A DNA stretch of 63,884 nt from Sulfobacillus benefaciens (GTDB lineage: Bacteria > Bacillota > Sulfobacillia > Sulfobacillales > Sulfobacillaceae), in NCBI GenBank assembly GCA_003023725.1, contig PXYT01000015.1, positions 1 to 63,884 of the forward strand. Direction: 5' to 3'. Of this stretch, positions 9,063 through 19,362 are shown piece by piece. Under the pieces are notes generated by a model. The model was not told the origin of the DNA and did no database searches. It was given only the letters and a program-made list of their open reading frames with translations. Numbering within the stretch: the first letter of the stretch is position 1; each line of letters opens with the position of its first letter. The position numbers and the translations under genes are program-made.

Positions 9063-10487
9063 TTGTTGAAGACCCGGGACTATGAATTTTGGTTTTTGGT
9101 GGGGAGTCAGCATTTATACGGCAAAGAGGCACTCGACGCCGTAAAAGGCAATACGGTGAAAATTATTGATGAATTAAATCAAAACGGCCATTTGCCTTAT
9201 CGAATTGTATTCAAATCCGTGGTTACGACCGCTGAGAGTATTACTCAGGTAATGAAAGAAGCAAACTATAATGATGACGTGGCCGGTGTCATTACGTGGA
9301 TGCACACATTTTCCCCAGCGAAAAACTGGATAAGAGGCACGAAACTTCTGCAAAAACCCCTCCTCCATCTCGCCACACAGTTTCTTGACTATATTCCATG
9401 GCAAACCATTGACATGGACTATATGAATTTACATCAAAGCGCCCATGGGGATCGGGAATACGGTTTTATCAATGCCAGATTAAAGAAAAACAATAAAGTC
9501 GTTGTCGGTCACTGGAAAGATGATCTTGTGCAAGGTCAAATCGCAAAGTGGATGGATGTTGCGGTTACCTATAATGAAAGCTTTCAAATCAAGGTAGCAA
9601 GGTTTGGAGATAACATGCGTAATGTCGCCGTAACGGAAGGCGATAAAATCGAAGCCCAAATTCAATTTGGCTGGACGGTGGATTACTACGCAGTCGGCGA
9701 CCTTGTTGCTCAAACACAAGACGTTACCGATCAAGAAATTGAAGCAACCCTTGCAGAATGCGAAAATGAATACGAATTTGTCATGGGAGATAACGATCCG
9801 GAGTATTTCATAGACCATGTTAAAGAGCAGATTCGAATTGAAGTGGCCTTGCGCAAATTTCTTCAAGGGGGCGGATATTCAGCATTTACTACGAATTTTG
9901 AAGATCTGTGGGGAATGAAGCAACTCCCCGGCATGGCGGTTCAACGATTGAATGCGGAAGGTTACGGCTTCGCGGGAGAAGGGGACTGGAAAACTGCCGC
10001 ACTGGATCGGTTGCTTAAAATTATGGGCCATAATATGAAGACGGGGTTTATGGAGGACTATACGTACCACTTAGAACCAAAACGCGAGGAGATTTTAGGA
10101 GCCCATATGCTTGAGGTTGATCCCACCTTGGCGAGCACTAAAATCACAGTCCAAGTTCATCCATTGGGCATTGGTGGGCGTGAAGATCCGGCACGCCTGG
10201 TTTTTGACGGGTTAGACGGCGATGCAATAAACATAACCGTTTCTGACTTTGGCGATCACTTCAAACTGATTATGTACGAGGTGGAAGCAAAAAAGCCTGT
10301 GGAGCCGGCGCCAAAACTCCCTGTTGCGCGGCAAGTGTGGACGCCAAAAGTAGGGTTTTATGAAGGGGTACGCAAGTGGATTGAAAACGGTGGCGGCCAC
10401 CACACCGTGTTCTCTTGTTCTGTAACGGCAGAACAGATAGATGACTTTGCAAAATTGGTAGGCGTTAAATTAGTGAACATTCACTAA
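9063..10487 (+). CDS. araA: L-arabinose isomerase
   Basis: A 474-aa protein of full AraA length. It opens with [14 protein letters not shown], the classic AraA N-terminus, and carries [23 protein letters not shown], the VGHWKD segment, [29 protein letters not shown] and a conserved C-terminal GGGHHTVFS. It isomerises L-arabinose to L-ribulose using Mn2+ or Co2+ by family knowledge. A TTG start at 9063 (or the adjacent TTG 9066) follows GAGGAGGGG. Directly downstream of araD and presumably co-transcribed. The stop codon lies in a small inverted repeat (TTAGTGAA/TTCACTAA) without a T run, so no convincing terminator is seen. Confidence 0.95.
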   Translation: MLKTRDYEFWFLVGSQHLYGKEALDAVKGNTVKIIDELNQNGHLPYRIVFKSVVTTAESITQVMKEANYNDDVAGVITWMHTFSPAKNWIRGTKLLQKPLLHLATQFLDYIPWQTIDMDYMNLHQSAHGDREYGFINARLKKNNKVVVGHWKDDLVQGQIAKWMDVAVTYNESFQIKVARFGDNMRNVAVTEGDKIEAQIQFGWTVDYYAVGDLVAQTQDVTDQEIEATLAECENEYEFVMGDNDPEYFIDHVKEQIRIEVALRKFLQGGGYSAFTTNFEDLWGMKQLPGMAVQRLNAEGYGFAGEGDWKTAALDRLLKIMGHNMKTGFMEDYTYHLEPKREEILGAHMLEVDPTLASTKITVQVHPLGIGGREDPARLVFDGLDGDAINITVSDFGDHFKLIMYEVEAKKPVEPAPKLPVARQVWTPKVGFYEGVRKWIENGGGHHTVFSCSVTAEQIDDFAKLVGVKLVNIH

Positions 10488-11420
10488 CGGGCCTTCTGGA
10501 TTTTTCGTTAAAGCGACTCATGGACTGATTACTCATTGCTGAAAAAGTGGTTGTGCAGGTGTGAAACACCGTGCGCCACGGCTGAGGTTTTCAAACTGTA
10601 TCAGTTGTCGCAGTAGCGTATCATAGTCCATGGGCACTTTCGGCGTATTGCTGCGATTATATTTGTATAGTTGCTGGGATTGCATGGTCCCAGCGGCCGG
10701 CACAGGGCACAACAAGAAGGGCGCGTGTTCCGGTGGCTCGATGTGGACGTTCTTTCCCTGTATGAGATTGCGAGACGCCAGAGTAGTGAAATACGTGATG
10801 CTTTGGACCGGATGACGCTGGAGCCGCGACAGTAACTGTGGCCAAATGTGGCGTGAGCACCTTCTCACCGCCATGCCCATCACTTTTACAAGCGCTTGTG
10901 CCGTACCATAAATGAATCCCTTCTGCGGATCGCAGAGTACGCAATCCTCAATACAGTCAGCTACACCATGCCATAATTATCCGGAAGACCGGTTGGCATT
11001 TTGCATGTTCATTGTTCGTTCCCTTTAACCGCATCTCGGTGATTGATCACGGCGTCAACCGAATGCCATCACGCTTTAGTCTATATCGGGGATCGCCCTT
11101 GGCTGCACCGGCGAACGGGATAGGTGGCTGGATGTCGGGGCAAGGATGTTGGGTCATTGTGGGGGAGATTCAAGAACCCTGCATCGCTTAAGGCGGTCGA
11201 GGCTCAAGGCATCCGAGTATGGATGCTAAAGGGGAAGAGTTATAGCCGTGCAACAGTCGTCGCGATTGGCCAGGACCCGCAATATCCGATGCCGGGCCTA
11301 TGGAGCGCAATATACGGATACGGTAGGGGGAGGGCTGAACTGCGAATGGGTTGTCATCCGGGGTGGGCGGATACCCATTGTCAGGGCTTGTTGTGGTTGT
11401 CTCCGCGCTCTTCTTGGCGA
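10488..11420. other. 0.9-kb stretch of probable gene debris
   Basis: No intact gene. A minus-strand frame at about 10533-10820 has protein-like composition (segments such as SRNLIQGKNVHIEPPEH and YDTLLRQLIQFENLS) but no ribosome site and no family I can name. A plus-strand frame at 11124-11471 is also open without support. Most likely a decayed mobile element or gene between araA and the regulator. Confidence 0.35.
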
Positions 11421-12566
11421 TTAGTTGTGGGTAATCTCGTGTATTGTTACGGGTGTCGTGAGTTGTTTTGATGAACTCCGTATCACAATCTCGGCTGGAA
11501 GGACGACTTTTCCGGGGACTATCGAGTCCGGTTCTTGAATTATAGATAACAATTGGTCGGCAGCTAATCGTCCCATTTTTTCCTTGGGATGGCGGATGGT
11601 GGTTAGCTCAGGATGACTGACAAGTGCCAGGTGGGAGTCGTCAAATCCCACCACGGACACATCGGCGGGGACGAACAACCCTGCTGCATTGAGGTCCTTT
11701 ATAAGGCGCACCGCAATTTCATCGTTATAGCACACGACAGCGGTGGGGCGGTTCGACTGCTTTTCGAAAACCGAGCGAACGTAGTCGTCAGTTACAATAT
11801 CTTTGGATTCAGTATGGTATAAAAAGAGCGCATCCGAGTTAAAGTCGACATGGTACTGAGCGAGGGCTCGAACGTACCCTTTAAATCTTTGCAGCCCTTG
11901 TTTGTCATCAACCTTGAATATGCCCCCAATGTTACGGTGCCCCTGGTCAAGAAGGTGGGTCGTGAGCATCTCGGCTCCGCGTAAGTCGTCGAACAGAATT
12001 TTGTGGAAGGGAGGGAATCCGGGCGGCTCCGCATGCAATAAAATTAATGGCAGCCTTCGTTGATAGATCTGTTGAAACAAGTGCAAATTTGGATTGGGAA
12101 TTGTACTTTTGACGGGTTCCAGAATGATGCCGCAACAATCCTGGGCGATGGCTGTCTCCAGAGCACGGCGCTCTAGCTCAAATTGGTTCTGCGTACTCAA
12201 GAGCAGGAGGTTATAGGAATGTTCACGCAAGGATTGTTCGATCCCGCGGATAATAGAGGGAAAAATATAGTCCGAAATGTACGTCATAATGACGGCAATA
12301 AGGTTGTTGGAATGGGCATGCTCTAGGACGGATCCATCCGCAACGAACGTTCCTCTACCCGGGATCCGAACCAGCATTCGCTCGTGAACAAGTTGTTCAA
12401 GAGCTTGCCGTACGGTGTGACGACTGACCCTGTATTGTTGCATGAGCATTGTTTCTGTGGGTAATTTTTCCCCTGAGGAGACTCCGTTGCGGATTTTTTG
12501 CCTTAATTCATTGGCAATTTCAATGTACTTAGGAGTTTGCTGTCGTGACATGGATATTGCCCCCAT
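11421..12566 (-). CDS. araR: AraR-type repressor (GntR DNA-binding head, LacI-type sensor)
   Basis: A 381-aa regulator. Residues about 10-75 form a GntR winged helix (KYIEIANELRQKIRNG, GEKLPTETMLMQQYRVSRHTVRQALEQL, RIPGRGTFVADG). Residues about 90-370 are a LacI/periplasmic-binding-like effector domain (NLIAVIMTYISDYIFPSIIRG, GIILEPV, GHRNIGGIF, VVGFDDSHLAL). This chimera is the defining architecture of AraR, which represses arabinose genes until L-arabinose binds. Candidate boxes lie upstream of araE, araD and its own gene. The start may be ATG 12566 or, with a better GGGGG-type ribosome site, ATG 12551. It faces araA across the debris stretch. Confidence 0.88.
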   Translation of the reverse strand: MGAISMSRQQTPKYIEIANELRQKIRNGVSSGEKLPTETMLMQQYRVSRHTVRQALEQLVHERMLVRIPGRGTFVADGSVLEHAHSNNLIAVIMTYISDYIFPSIIRGIEQSLREHSYNLLLLSTQNQFELERRALETAIAQDCCGIILEPVKSTIPNPNLHLFQQIYQRRLPLILLHAEPPGFPPFHKILFDDLRGAEMLTTHLLDQGHRNIGGIFKVDDKQGLQRFKGYVRALAQYHVDFNSDALFLYHTESKDIVTDDYVRSVFEKQSNRPTAVVCYNDEIAVRLIKDLNAAGLFVPADVSVVGFDDSHLALVSHPELTTIRHPKEKMGRLAADQLLSIIQEPDSIVPGKVVLPAEIVIRSSSKQLTTPVTIHEITHN

Positions 12567-12600
12567 TTCTTCATATATCAGTATACTCTAATCCAATCCT

Positions 12601-12626
12601 ATATATGCGTACGATTCGTATTGTAC
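12601..12626 (-). promoter_or_regulatory. Possible AraR box upstream of araR
   Basis: The region just upstream of araR contains a GCGTACGATTCGTA core. Its GTACG centre and flanking A/T resemble the two stronger AraR-like boxes in the araE-araD region. The fit is weaker, so autoregulation is only suggested. Confidence 0.35.
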
Positions 12627-13918
12627 CAAGAATCGCTCTCCGATGATGAAGCCAAAGATCGTTTCACTGAGTAGGTGTGGCACACTCTTCTCGAATCAAC
12701 TCAAACTTTGTGACGGATCGAATCCCGAAACTAAACATCCGGACATAGAAAATGGGCGGTTGTTTTAATTCAAAAAACATGAGGCAACATCGTTGACAAC
12801 TCAGTTTTTGCAAATACTGGTAAGCGCAAATGGCCAATAATTGTGTGGCCATTCGGGATTATATGGCTCCGTGCTAGGATGTCAGAAAATAGGACCGCGT
12901 TAATTACCAAACAATGCCATATCCATGAGATCGATCCGCGGTTTATGGGAGCGTTTGTGAGGTCTTAGGGGATCATGTCAGTGTCCTGGAACGTATATGG
13001 GAAGGGTTGATCACTGCCAATCAACACCGTGATTTGATCCGCTCCCTGCATGCCTGTCCATGCTAATATCGGGGCTTGAGTAGAGAAGGGGCGGGGTCAC
13101 AGGGAATGGGGGCGGGAATATCGTGAAAATCCTCGGAACCCCTGCTTCTGGCTTTTAGCATCCGGAGGACTCCAAATCGGAGAAGGGGTGTCTTCATGAT
13201 AAACGGCAATGGCACAGAGCTGGAGAGTTCGCCAACCAAGTGATCGACGGCGAAAACCCAAAACCCGTAAAAGCGCTGGCTGTCTGGATTGGTATAGTCT
13301 TGTCAACGTCTTCACCTCACAGTTTTTGATAGGAGTTTGACGTTTTATGAGCTGTCGCTGTCTCATGCCTACTTCACTTTGGTCGAACGCCGCAGGTTGG
13401 ACTCAATGTGGATTTCCTCAAGAATTCCGAGATTCGCCGCACGGCTTCCTCCCCCATCCGATCTCAGACGGTGGGCAATTCCAAGTCCCTGCTTTGGGAC
13501 ACCGAAGTTTGGAATGTTGACTGGGAGGACGAATAGAGGATGAGCATGATGGTTACGCATTCCATTTTTCTCAGGGATTTTGTTCCGCGTCGGAATGCTC
13601 GGTCAACGGCTCACTGTTCTCACGCTCTGCTTCGGCCGTCCCGTGCGTCTTCCACACTGCATGAACGGCTAGAGCCCGATCAAATAGAGGAACCTTGTCT
13701 GCTTTTGTGCGTGAGAATAATTAATGGAGTAATTTCTATGTCAGAATACAAACATAATATGTAAGGAATTTGTTACGATATCTATTGAAAACGACATAAG
13801 TTCTTGAACATCGTGAGCAACGAACCCAAATATTTTCGATATATGTCACATTTGGTTGTGGCGTTGGTTAAGTTTGTGTAGGGAGACACGGCTGACATGA
13901 AAGAAAGGAGATCCGACA
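12627..13918. other. 1.3-kb stretch of gene and possible IS debris
   Basis: No intact gene. A frame at 12664-12852 (minus) has a C-x(10)-C-x-x-C spacing but no other support. Around 12950-13065 (plus) a helical, charged reading frame (segment VSVLERIWEGLITANQHR) is broken at both ends. At about 13346-13400 (plus) the frame reads YFTLVERRRLDS, which resembles the N-terminus of IS30-type transposases but loses homology after one line. I take this as accumulated pseudogene fragments. The last 100 bp should contain the promoter of the NCS1 operon; no clear hexamers were seen. Confidence 0.35.
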
Positions 13919-15394
13919 ATGGCTATTAGGGAAGTGGCGGTGGAACAAGATAAAGCGTTTCGTGTCGAGACACATGGTATTGACATAATACCCGACCAGC
14001 AACGCCACGGGTCGCCGAGAGATTTGTTTTGGGTATGGATCGCCGGTAACCTGACTTTTGGAGAATTTGTCATCGGAGATCTCTTTATTCAGATGGGTCT
14101 CAGTTTATGGGAAGCGTTGGCGATCGATCTTTTTTGTGCTCTGGCCTATGTCGTTTTGGGATGGATGAGCTTGGCAGGACCTAAAACCGGCACGGCTACA
14201 CTGACGATTTCACGAGCGATATTTGGCATTAAGGGTAACCGCTTGCCGGCGTTGTTTAGTTGGATGGACACGGTGGGGTGGGAAGCAGTCAATACGGTCC
14301 TCACGGTTTTCGCCCTGGTGGAGCTTTTTGGCGTGATGGGGTTGCCTCACCACGGTGTTGGCGTGAGCATCGCTGCGTTAGCCATCAGTCTCTTATTGAC
14401 CTACATTGTACCGATTTTAGGCCACCAAACAGTCGTTGTCATGCAGCGCATTCTAGCATATGGGCTGGCTTTGTTGTCTATCGGCTTATTTTTCGTGGTC
14501 CTGCCCCACGTGCCTTGGAATTACGCTGCGTCTAGGCATCCTTGGGCAGCGAACAATACCTTGACCTTTATTTTTGGTCTGTCGGTAGGGATCATGTCGA
14601 CCGTGCTGTCATGGACGAATTACGGGTCAGATTATTCCCGCTATCTTCCGAAACATGCTTCAGGGAAAGCTGTTGTTGGCTACACCTGGTTAGGCTCCGG
14701 TATTGCGGCTATTGTTATGTTGGGTCTCGGCAGTATTGTCGGTACCCTTGTCAATTCTCATGCATATGCTGCCAACCCTGTGACCGCCATTATGCAAATT
14801 TTGCCGGGATGGTACGAGGTTCCATTCTTGCTTGTGGTGATTGCGGGTCTTGTAACCGGCAACTATCTTAACTCTTACAGTTCTGCTATGAGCTTTCTAG
14901 CCATGGGCGCCAAAATTCACCGGTTTACGTCTGCTCTTCTCGACAGTGGAATTGCGGTCGCGATTACCTTGTACGCACTGTTTTTGGCTCCGGCCTTCCT
15001 GTCCTTCTTTCAGAACTTCTTGGATTTGGCGGTCTTAGTCATAGGGCCTTGGACCGGTATGTTCCTGGCGCATTACTTCGCCGCGAAAGGGGAATATGAT
15101 GCCCCGAGTTTAGTCATGGAAACGTCGCAAAGCCAGTATTGGTTCCAAGGCGGCATGAATTGGCCAGCCATTTTCATCTTTCTCTTGTCGGGAATCATGG
15201 CCTTCTGGTTTGTGGATTCGACGTTGTGGGTAAGCCCCATTTCGAAAAACTTGCTTGGCGGCATGGATTTGAGCGCCTTTGTCGGGCCCATTTTGGGATT
15301 CGTCTTGTACTGGCAGTGGTATCACGGAAGGCGTGCAAAACAGCGTGTTTCGATAGAATCCTGGCAGGAAGTCAAGGAAGAGGGCGAAGCGTAA
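13919..15394 (+). CDS. NCS1-family nucleobase/hydantoin permease
   Basis: A 491-aa polytopic membrane protein with about 12 helices. It resembles the cytosine/purine/hydantoin (NCS1) family: an N-terminal Asp/Glu-rich tail, then RDLFWVWIAGNLTFGEFVIGD, GPKTGTATLTISRAIFGIKGN, the SWTNYGSDYSRYLPK segment typical of NCS1, and ITGNYL-like VTGNYLNSYSSAMSF in helix 8. It should import a nucleobase or a related ring compound with H+ or Na+. The ATG start has GAAAGGAG 6-7 nt upstream. First gene of a long operon with an amidohydrolase, AllG-like, TPP enzyme and xanthine dehydrogenase genes, which makes a purine or hydantoin-like substrate likely. Exact substrate not readable. Confidence 0.88.
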   Translation: MAIREVAVEQDKAFRVETHGIDIIPDQQRHGSPRDLFWVWIAGNLTFGEFVIGDLFIQMGLSLWEALAIDLFCALAYVVLGWMSLAGPKTGTATLTISRAIFGIKGNRLPALFSWMDTVGWEAVNTVLTVFALVELFGVMGLPHHGVGVSIAALAISLLLTYIVPILGHQTVVVMQRILAYGLALLSIGLFFVVLPHVPWNYAASRHPWAANNTLTFIFGLSVGIMSTVLSWTNYGSDYSRYLPKHASGKAVVGYTWLGSGIAAIVMLGLGSIVGTLVNSHAYAANPVTAIMQILPGWYEVPFLLVVIAGLVTGNYLNSYSSAMSFLAMGAKIHRFTSALLDSGIAVAITLYALFLAPAFLSFFQNFLDLAVLVIGPWTGMFLAHYFAAKGEYDAPSLVMETSQSQYWFQGGMNWPAIFIFLLSGIMAFWFVDSTLWVSPISKNLLGGMDLSAFVGPILGFVLYWQWYHGRRAKQRVSIESWQEVKEEGEA

Positions 15395-16587
15395 TGGTTG
15401 ATTTGGTGATTAAAGGAGCTCGGGTTCTTTCTCCCGCTAATGAGATGGATATGGTGACGGATATCAGTATTGTGGGCACACGGATTCACCGCGTCGGACC
15501 ATTAGAGCAGGGGGAAACAGCGAAGGAAGAAATTGATGGCAAGGGATATATATTAAGTCCCGGTTTTATCGATTTTCACGTCCACGGCTTTGCCTATTTT
15601 ACCGATTACGGGACCTATCCGGACGATGTCGGCGTGCGGTCAGGGGTCACCACGGTTGTCGACCAAGGAAGTGCGGGGTATTTAACTTTTCCGGCCTTCC
15701 ATGAATTTATGGTGAAATCCAGCGCCACCCGTGTCTTGTCCTATTTGAATATCGGTGCGGTGGGCACGATTAAAGGCAGTATGTTGCCGGCTTTACATGG
15801 GCCAGAGACGGTCGATGTGGGTGCAGTTGTCGAAACGATTGCGAAGTACCCCCATATTATTAAAGGGATCAAAACCCATGCCGAAATGGGCGGGGTGGCC
15901 CGGTGGGGATTTGATGTTCTGGCAAAGGCAAAAGAGGCGGCCAAACGGGCGAACGTGCCCTGCTATGTGCATACAGGAAGATTGATTCCTTGTGAGGGAT
16001 TTTCGCTGCCGGATCCCGACAGTATCGTGCCCGGGGCCCTGGAATACCTAGAACCCGGAGATATTCTCACCCACTGTTTTACAGGGCATCCAGGCGGCAT
16101 TGTCAAAACAACAGGAGAGGTACACAAGACTGTGCGCCGAGCTATATCAGACGGACTGTTGCTGGATGTGGGATACGGGGAGCATTTCTCCTTTGATATT
16201 GCCCAGAAAGTCTTAGACCAGGGCATCATGCCGGATTTGGTTAGCAGCGACGTCCACGCCTTGTTTAATCAACCTCACAGTTTGCAGGCAACTTATGGGC
16301 TGTTTAGCGCCTTATCCCATTTGCTGGCTTTAGGGATACCTTTGAGTGATTTGATTGCGATGGTCACGGATCATCCCGCCAGGATTTTAGGGTGGGATGA
16401 AGAATTGGGACGTATTGAGGCAGGATATCAAGCTGATTTAACCTTGTTTCGCATTGAATCCGGATCTTTTCTCTTTCGCGACCGCTTTGGGGTGAGTGTG
16501 CCGGCATCTTTGAGGCTTGAACCCAAATTGACGATACGTCAAGGAGTCCCTTATTGGGCTCCAGTCATCAAAGAAGCGGAGGTCTGA
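15394..16587 (+). CDS. Metal-dependent amidohydrolase, dihydroorotase-like (EF_0837-type)
   Basis: A 397-aa amidohydrolase-superfamily protein. The beta-strand 1 metal motif HVHG is at 62-65. A Lys in IIKGIKTHAEMG is the candidate carbamylated bridging ligand, followed by His in CYVHTGR, His in DILTHCFTG and Asp in LVSSDVHA. This binuclear layout fits the dihydroorotase/deacetylase-like branch often annotated as amidohydrolase/deacetylase, whose members cleave cyclic amides or N-acyl groups. Within a purine-like operon, opening of an imide or hydantoin ring is an inference. ATG 15394 overlaps the TAA of the permease by one base, so translation is coupled. The longer upstream open frame is just read-through into the permease gene. 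Confidence 0.8.
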   Translation: MVDLVIKGARVLSPANEMDMVTDISIVGTRIHRVGPLEQGETAKEEIDGKGYILSPGFIDFHVHGFAYFTDYGTYPDDVGVRSGVTTVVDQGSAGYLTFPAFHEFMVKSSATRVLSYLNIGAVGTIKGSMLPALHGPETVDVGAVVETIAKYPHIIKGIKTHAEMGGVARWGFDVLAKAKEAAKRANVPCYVHTGRLIPCEGFSLPDPDSIVPGALEYLEPGDILTHCFTGHPGGIVKTTGEVHKTVRRAISDGLLLDVGYGEHFSFDIAQKVLDQGIMPDLVSSDVHALFNQPHSLQATYGLFSALSHLLALGIPLSDLIAMVTDHPARILGWDEELGRIEAGYQADLTLFRIESGSFLFRDRFGVSVPASLRLEPKLTIRQGVPYWAPVIKEAEV

Positions 16588-16601
16588 AAGGAGGGATGTG
16601 T

Positions 16602-17759
16602 GTGATCAGGGCTCAGGACTTGGCACCCCAAGTTGTCGGGGTGATCTTGGCGAAAGATGTTGTGCCCCATGAGACTCCATGGCTTCTTCATCCCGGCCCT
16701 CCTTTGCCTGGCCCTTTGGAGGCTCTTTATCCGGCTCAACAAAAAACGCTTAAAGCTCTGATGGCATGGGAATATGGCTCAGACGATGAGAGCGATCTGA
16801 CACAGTCTGTGCAGTTATTACCCACTCAAGACTTTCATGTGGCGGCTCCTTTGGTCGGCTGGGTTTCGCCGTCGATGTTATTATGGGTCGTCGAGGATCC
16901 TCTCACACATTTCCAGGGGTATGCTCCGCTAAACGAAGGGAGCGGACCGAGTTTGCGCATGGGGGAAGTCTCTCCGGCGATCTTGGATCGTCAAGATTGG
17001 CTCAACCAGGTTTTTGCGCCGGTACTCTCGGAACTTTTCGATGATCTGGACATTGCCCTGTGGCCCATCATCCAACAGGCGCTATATATGGGTGATGAGT
17101 TGCACATGCGCTCTGTGGCGGCATCCTTGGTGTTTCAAAATCTTTTGATGCGCCCCTTTCTGGCCTCAGGTCTTCTTGGAACTTTGAATCTCACCGATCA
17201 AATGCTGTTCTTTCAGGTGCTTTGGGGCAATCCTATGGTTTTTCTCAATATCTTTATGGCGATGACCCAAATCTATTTTCAATACTGGGCCGAACAAAAG
17301 GCTTCGGCCAATCGGATTACGGCCATAGGCGCTAATGGATTTACCTGGGGTTTTAAATCTCAAGATGGTGGAGATCATTGGCAGCGGGTGTCAGCTCCGT
17401 TTGCTGTGCCGGGGCGTCCGATTGAGTCGCCTTTTCTCCCCATTGTCGGCGATAGTTTTGTGTGTGAAGTGCTGGGATTTGGCGGGCGGATACTCCATAA
17501 TGCGCCGGCACTTTGGCAAGACATGGGATATCTTCCGCCAAAACTCCAAGACCGATTTCGATCGGATGTGGGTGGTGAAGAACTGCCGGTCATGTTACCG
17601 GGCGAAGAGACGTGGCTGCTAGGCGGCGGCCGCCCCAGGGATTTGCGCCATATGACCTTTGACACGGCCTGTGTGGCTATAGATGGGGGATTTTTAGGGC
17701 CGGGGCGGGTCGATGGCAGCTTATGGGACCACATCACGCGAGATGAATATTATGGTTAG
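16602..17759 (+). CDS. AllG/YlbE-like protein (DUF1116)
   Basis: A 385-aa protein that aligns along its length with E. coli YlbE/AllG as I recall it. Shared features are LLHPGPPL near the N-terminus, PLNEGSGPSLRMG, a catalytic-looking YMGDELHMRSVAAS, the NGFTWGF strand and GDSFVCEVLGFGG. AllG is one of the three proteins (FdrA/AllF, AllG, AllH) reported to make up oxamate carbamoyltransferase, which ends anaerobic allantoin degradation. Here it stands without FdrA or AllH, and the C-terminus is shorter than in E. coli. GTG 16602 is preferred because GGAGGG lies 6 nt upstream; the ATG two codons earlier is too close. A carbamoyl or acyl transfer role is inferred. Confidence 0.8.
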   Translation: MIRAQDLAPQVVGVILAKDVVPHETPWLLHPGPPLPGPLEALYPAQQKTLKALMAWEYGSDDESDLTQSVQLLPTQDFHVAAPLVGWVSPSMLLWVVEDPLTHFQGYAPLNEGSGPSLRMGEVSPAILDRQDWLNQVFAPVLSELFDDLDIALWPIIQQALYMGDELHMRSVAASLVFQNLLMRPFLASGLLGTLNLTDQMLFFQVLWGNPMVFLNIFMAMTQIYFQYWAEQKASANRITAIGANGFTWGFKSQDGGDHWQRVSAPFAVPGRPIESPFLPIVGDSFVCEVLGFGGRILHNAPALWQDMGYLPPKLQDRFRSDVGGEELPVMLPGEETWLLGGGRPRDLRHMTFDTACVAIDGGFLGPGRVDGSLWDHITRDEYYG

Positions 17760-19362
17760 TTATGCCGACTATCTGCTGATGTGGCTAAGAAGACAGGGGA
17801 TAACCCGAATTTTCGGAAATCCGGGTACGACCGAATTACCCCTTGTGGAGGCGTTGGCGAGGCAATCGGAAATTGAGTACGTCGTGGGAATTCATGAAAC
17901 AGCAGTCTGTGCCATGGCTGATGGATTGGCCCGTCTAAGTCGGAAAATCCAAGTCGTGTCTTTACATGCGGCTCCGGGATTAGGCAATGCCGAAGCCATG
18001 ATTTACAATGCCGCATTCAGCCACAGTCCGTTATTGTTATTGATCGGACAGCAAGATACCCGGCTGAGGTACGAGCGCCCCTTTCTCGGGGCTCCGCTGA
18101 AAGATTTGATAAGTCCCTTAGTTCTGGATGTCTGGGACATTACGGAGCCTGATCACATGCTGCGATCGATGAGACAGGCATGGGCGCGCCTGCAGGTTGA
18201 ACCATCCGGGCCTGTGGCCTTGATTGTGCCCATGAATATTTTGTCACAACCGGTTCCCGGCGATGAGGATGCGTTATGGCTTGCTCCTGTTGTTCCGGTG
18301 AAAATGGAGAACGCGCCCAGTGAGGAGATTACCCGGGAGTTTCTCTCCCTATTAGCAAAGCCTTCACCCAAAGCACTAGTGGTTGGAGACCGGGCGGTGC
18401 AAAATCCTGAAGTATTGCCGGCACTGTCCTGGATTGCACATTATGGACATTGCGATGTTTTCGGTGAACCCTTTGCAACGCAACTGAGCTTCTTGCCCTG
18501 GGATGATGCCTGCTATAAAGGACGCTTGCCGCGTGCCGAGAGGGATTTAAGCCGGTGCTTGTCGCCTTACCGTTATGTCGTGGGATTGGGTACGGAAATG
18601 TTTCGCGTCTTTACCCGAGGGGAGGATCACTTGCCATGGTGGGATCAAGCCTCCATTATCCAAATAGACAGTGACGTGCGCTATTTTCACTATGCTCCCG
18701 GCACCGCCAGTATTCTGGCACCGCTGGATTCCTTTATCTTTTCCGTGGCAAACCGCCTCCCTGATGCCATCAAGCATGAACCCACAGCCCCAGTAGAGGC
18801 CGGGGAGAGACCCCGGCGACTTGAGACCAATCACGTGGGTGAAGAATTTTGGCGCTCTCTAGCGTCTTTGATTCCGCCTGACATGATCGTGGTGGATGAG
18901 AGCATATCCGCCCAAAGTGCTCTTTTGCGCCATCTTCAGCGCCAGTATCCTGCCACTTATTATGCACAGGCCGGAGGATCACTGGGCTGGGGCATTGGGG
19001 CGGCAGTCGGAATGTGTTTTCAAAACTCTAAGCCGGTGATGGCAATTGTCGGCGACGGCAGCGCTCTCTTTGGTCTTTATGCCTTGTGGACTGCGGCTCA
19101 CTATCAATTACCGGTGCGGGTGTTAATTTACGATAACCACGGGTACCAGATTCTCAAAGACCAGATTCGTGATAACGCCAAGGCCCATGAACTGCTGGAC
19201 ATCCGCCAGCCTCCGATTCATTGGCCCTCTATTTTAAAGGGATTATCCTGTTCTGTTTTGGAATCTGCTCTCCCTTGTTCGCCTCAGGATTTAGCCCTGG
19301 GCTGGCAACAGTTTGCCGGCCAAAAAGGACCGAGCGTTTGGGTGATTCATGAGAAAATTTGA
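17752..19362 (+). CDS. Thiamine-diphosphate decarboxylase, benzoylformate-decarboxylase-like
   Basis: A 536-aa ThDP enzyme with the three standard domains. The N-terminal Pyr domain starts FGNPGTTELPLVEAL, and the cofactor-activating Glu is E49 (GIHETAVCAMADG). A His in VVSLHAAPGLGNA (about 72) matches His70 of benzoylformate decarboxylase. The C-terminal PP domain has GDGSALFGLYALW and then DNHGYQIL. Glyoxylate carboligase, a common purine-pathway ThDP enzyme, lacks the activating Glu, so that identity is unlikely. A 2-oxo acid decarboxylase or lyase in the ring-cleavage pathway is inferred. The start at ATG 17752 overlaps the AllG-like stop by 8 nt; ATG 17743 is an alternative. Confidence 0.82.
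   Translation: MVSYADYLLMWLRRQGITRIFGNPGTTELPLVEALARQSEIEYVVGIHETAVCAMADGLARLSRKIQVVSLHAAPGLGNAEAMIYNAAFSHSPLLLLIGQQDTRLRYERPFLGAPLKDLISPLVLDVWDITEPDHMLRSMRQAWARLQVEPSGPVALIVPMNILSQPVPGDEDALWLAPVVPVKMENAPSEEITREFLSLLAKPSPKALVVGDRAVQNPEVLPALSWIAHYGHCDVFGEPFATQLSFLPWDDACYKGRLPRAERDLSRCLSPYRYVVGLGTEMFRVFTRGEDHLPWWDQASIIQIDSDVRYFHYAPGTASILAPLDSFIFSVANRLPDAIKHEPTAPVEAGERPRRLETNHVGEEFWRSLASLIPPDMIVVDESISAQSALLRHLQRQYPATYYAQAGGSLGWGIGAAVGMCFQNSKPVMAIVGDGSALFGLYALWTAAHYQLPVRVLIYDNHGYQILKDQIRDNAKAHELLDIRQPPIHWPSILKGLSCSVLESALPCSPQDLALGWQQFAGQKGPSVWVIHEKI

Noticed and set aside
13337-13543. Intact IS30-family element
   Set aside because: Only about a dozen residues resemble an IS30 N-terminus; no catalytic domain or terminal repeats are visible.
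17752-19362. Identification of the ThDP enzyme as glyoxylate carboligase
   Set aside because: The cofactor-activating Glu is present (E49), whereas glyoxylate carboligase has a non-acidic residue there.
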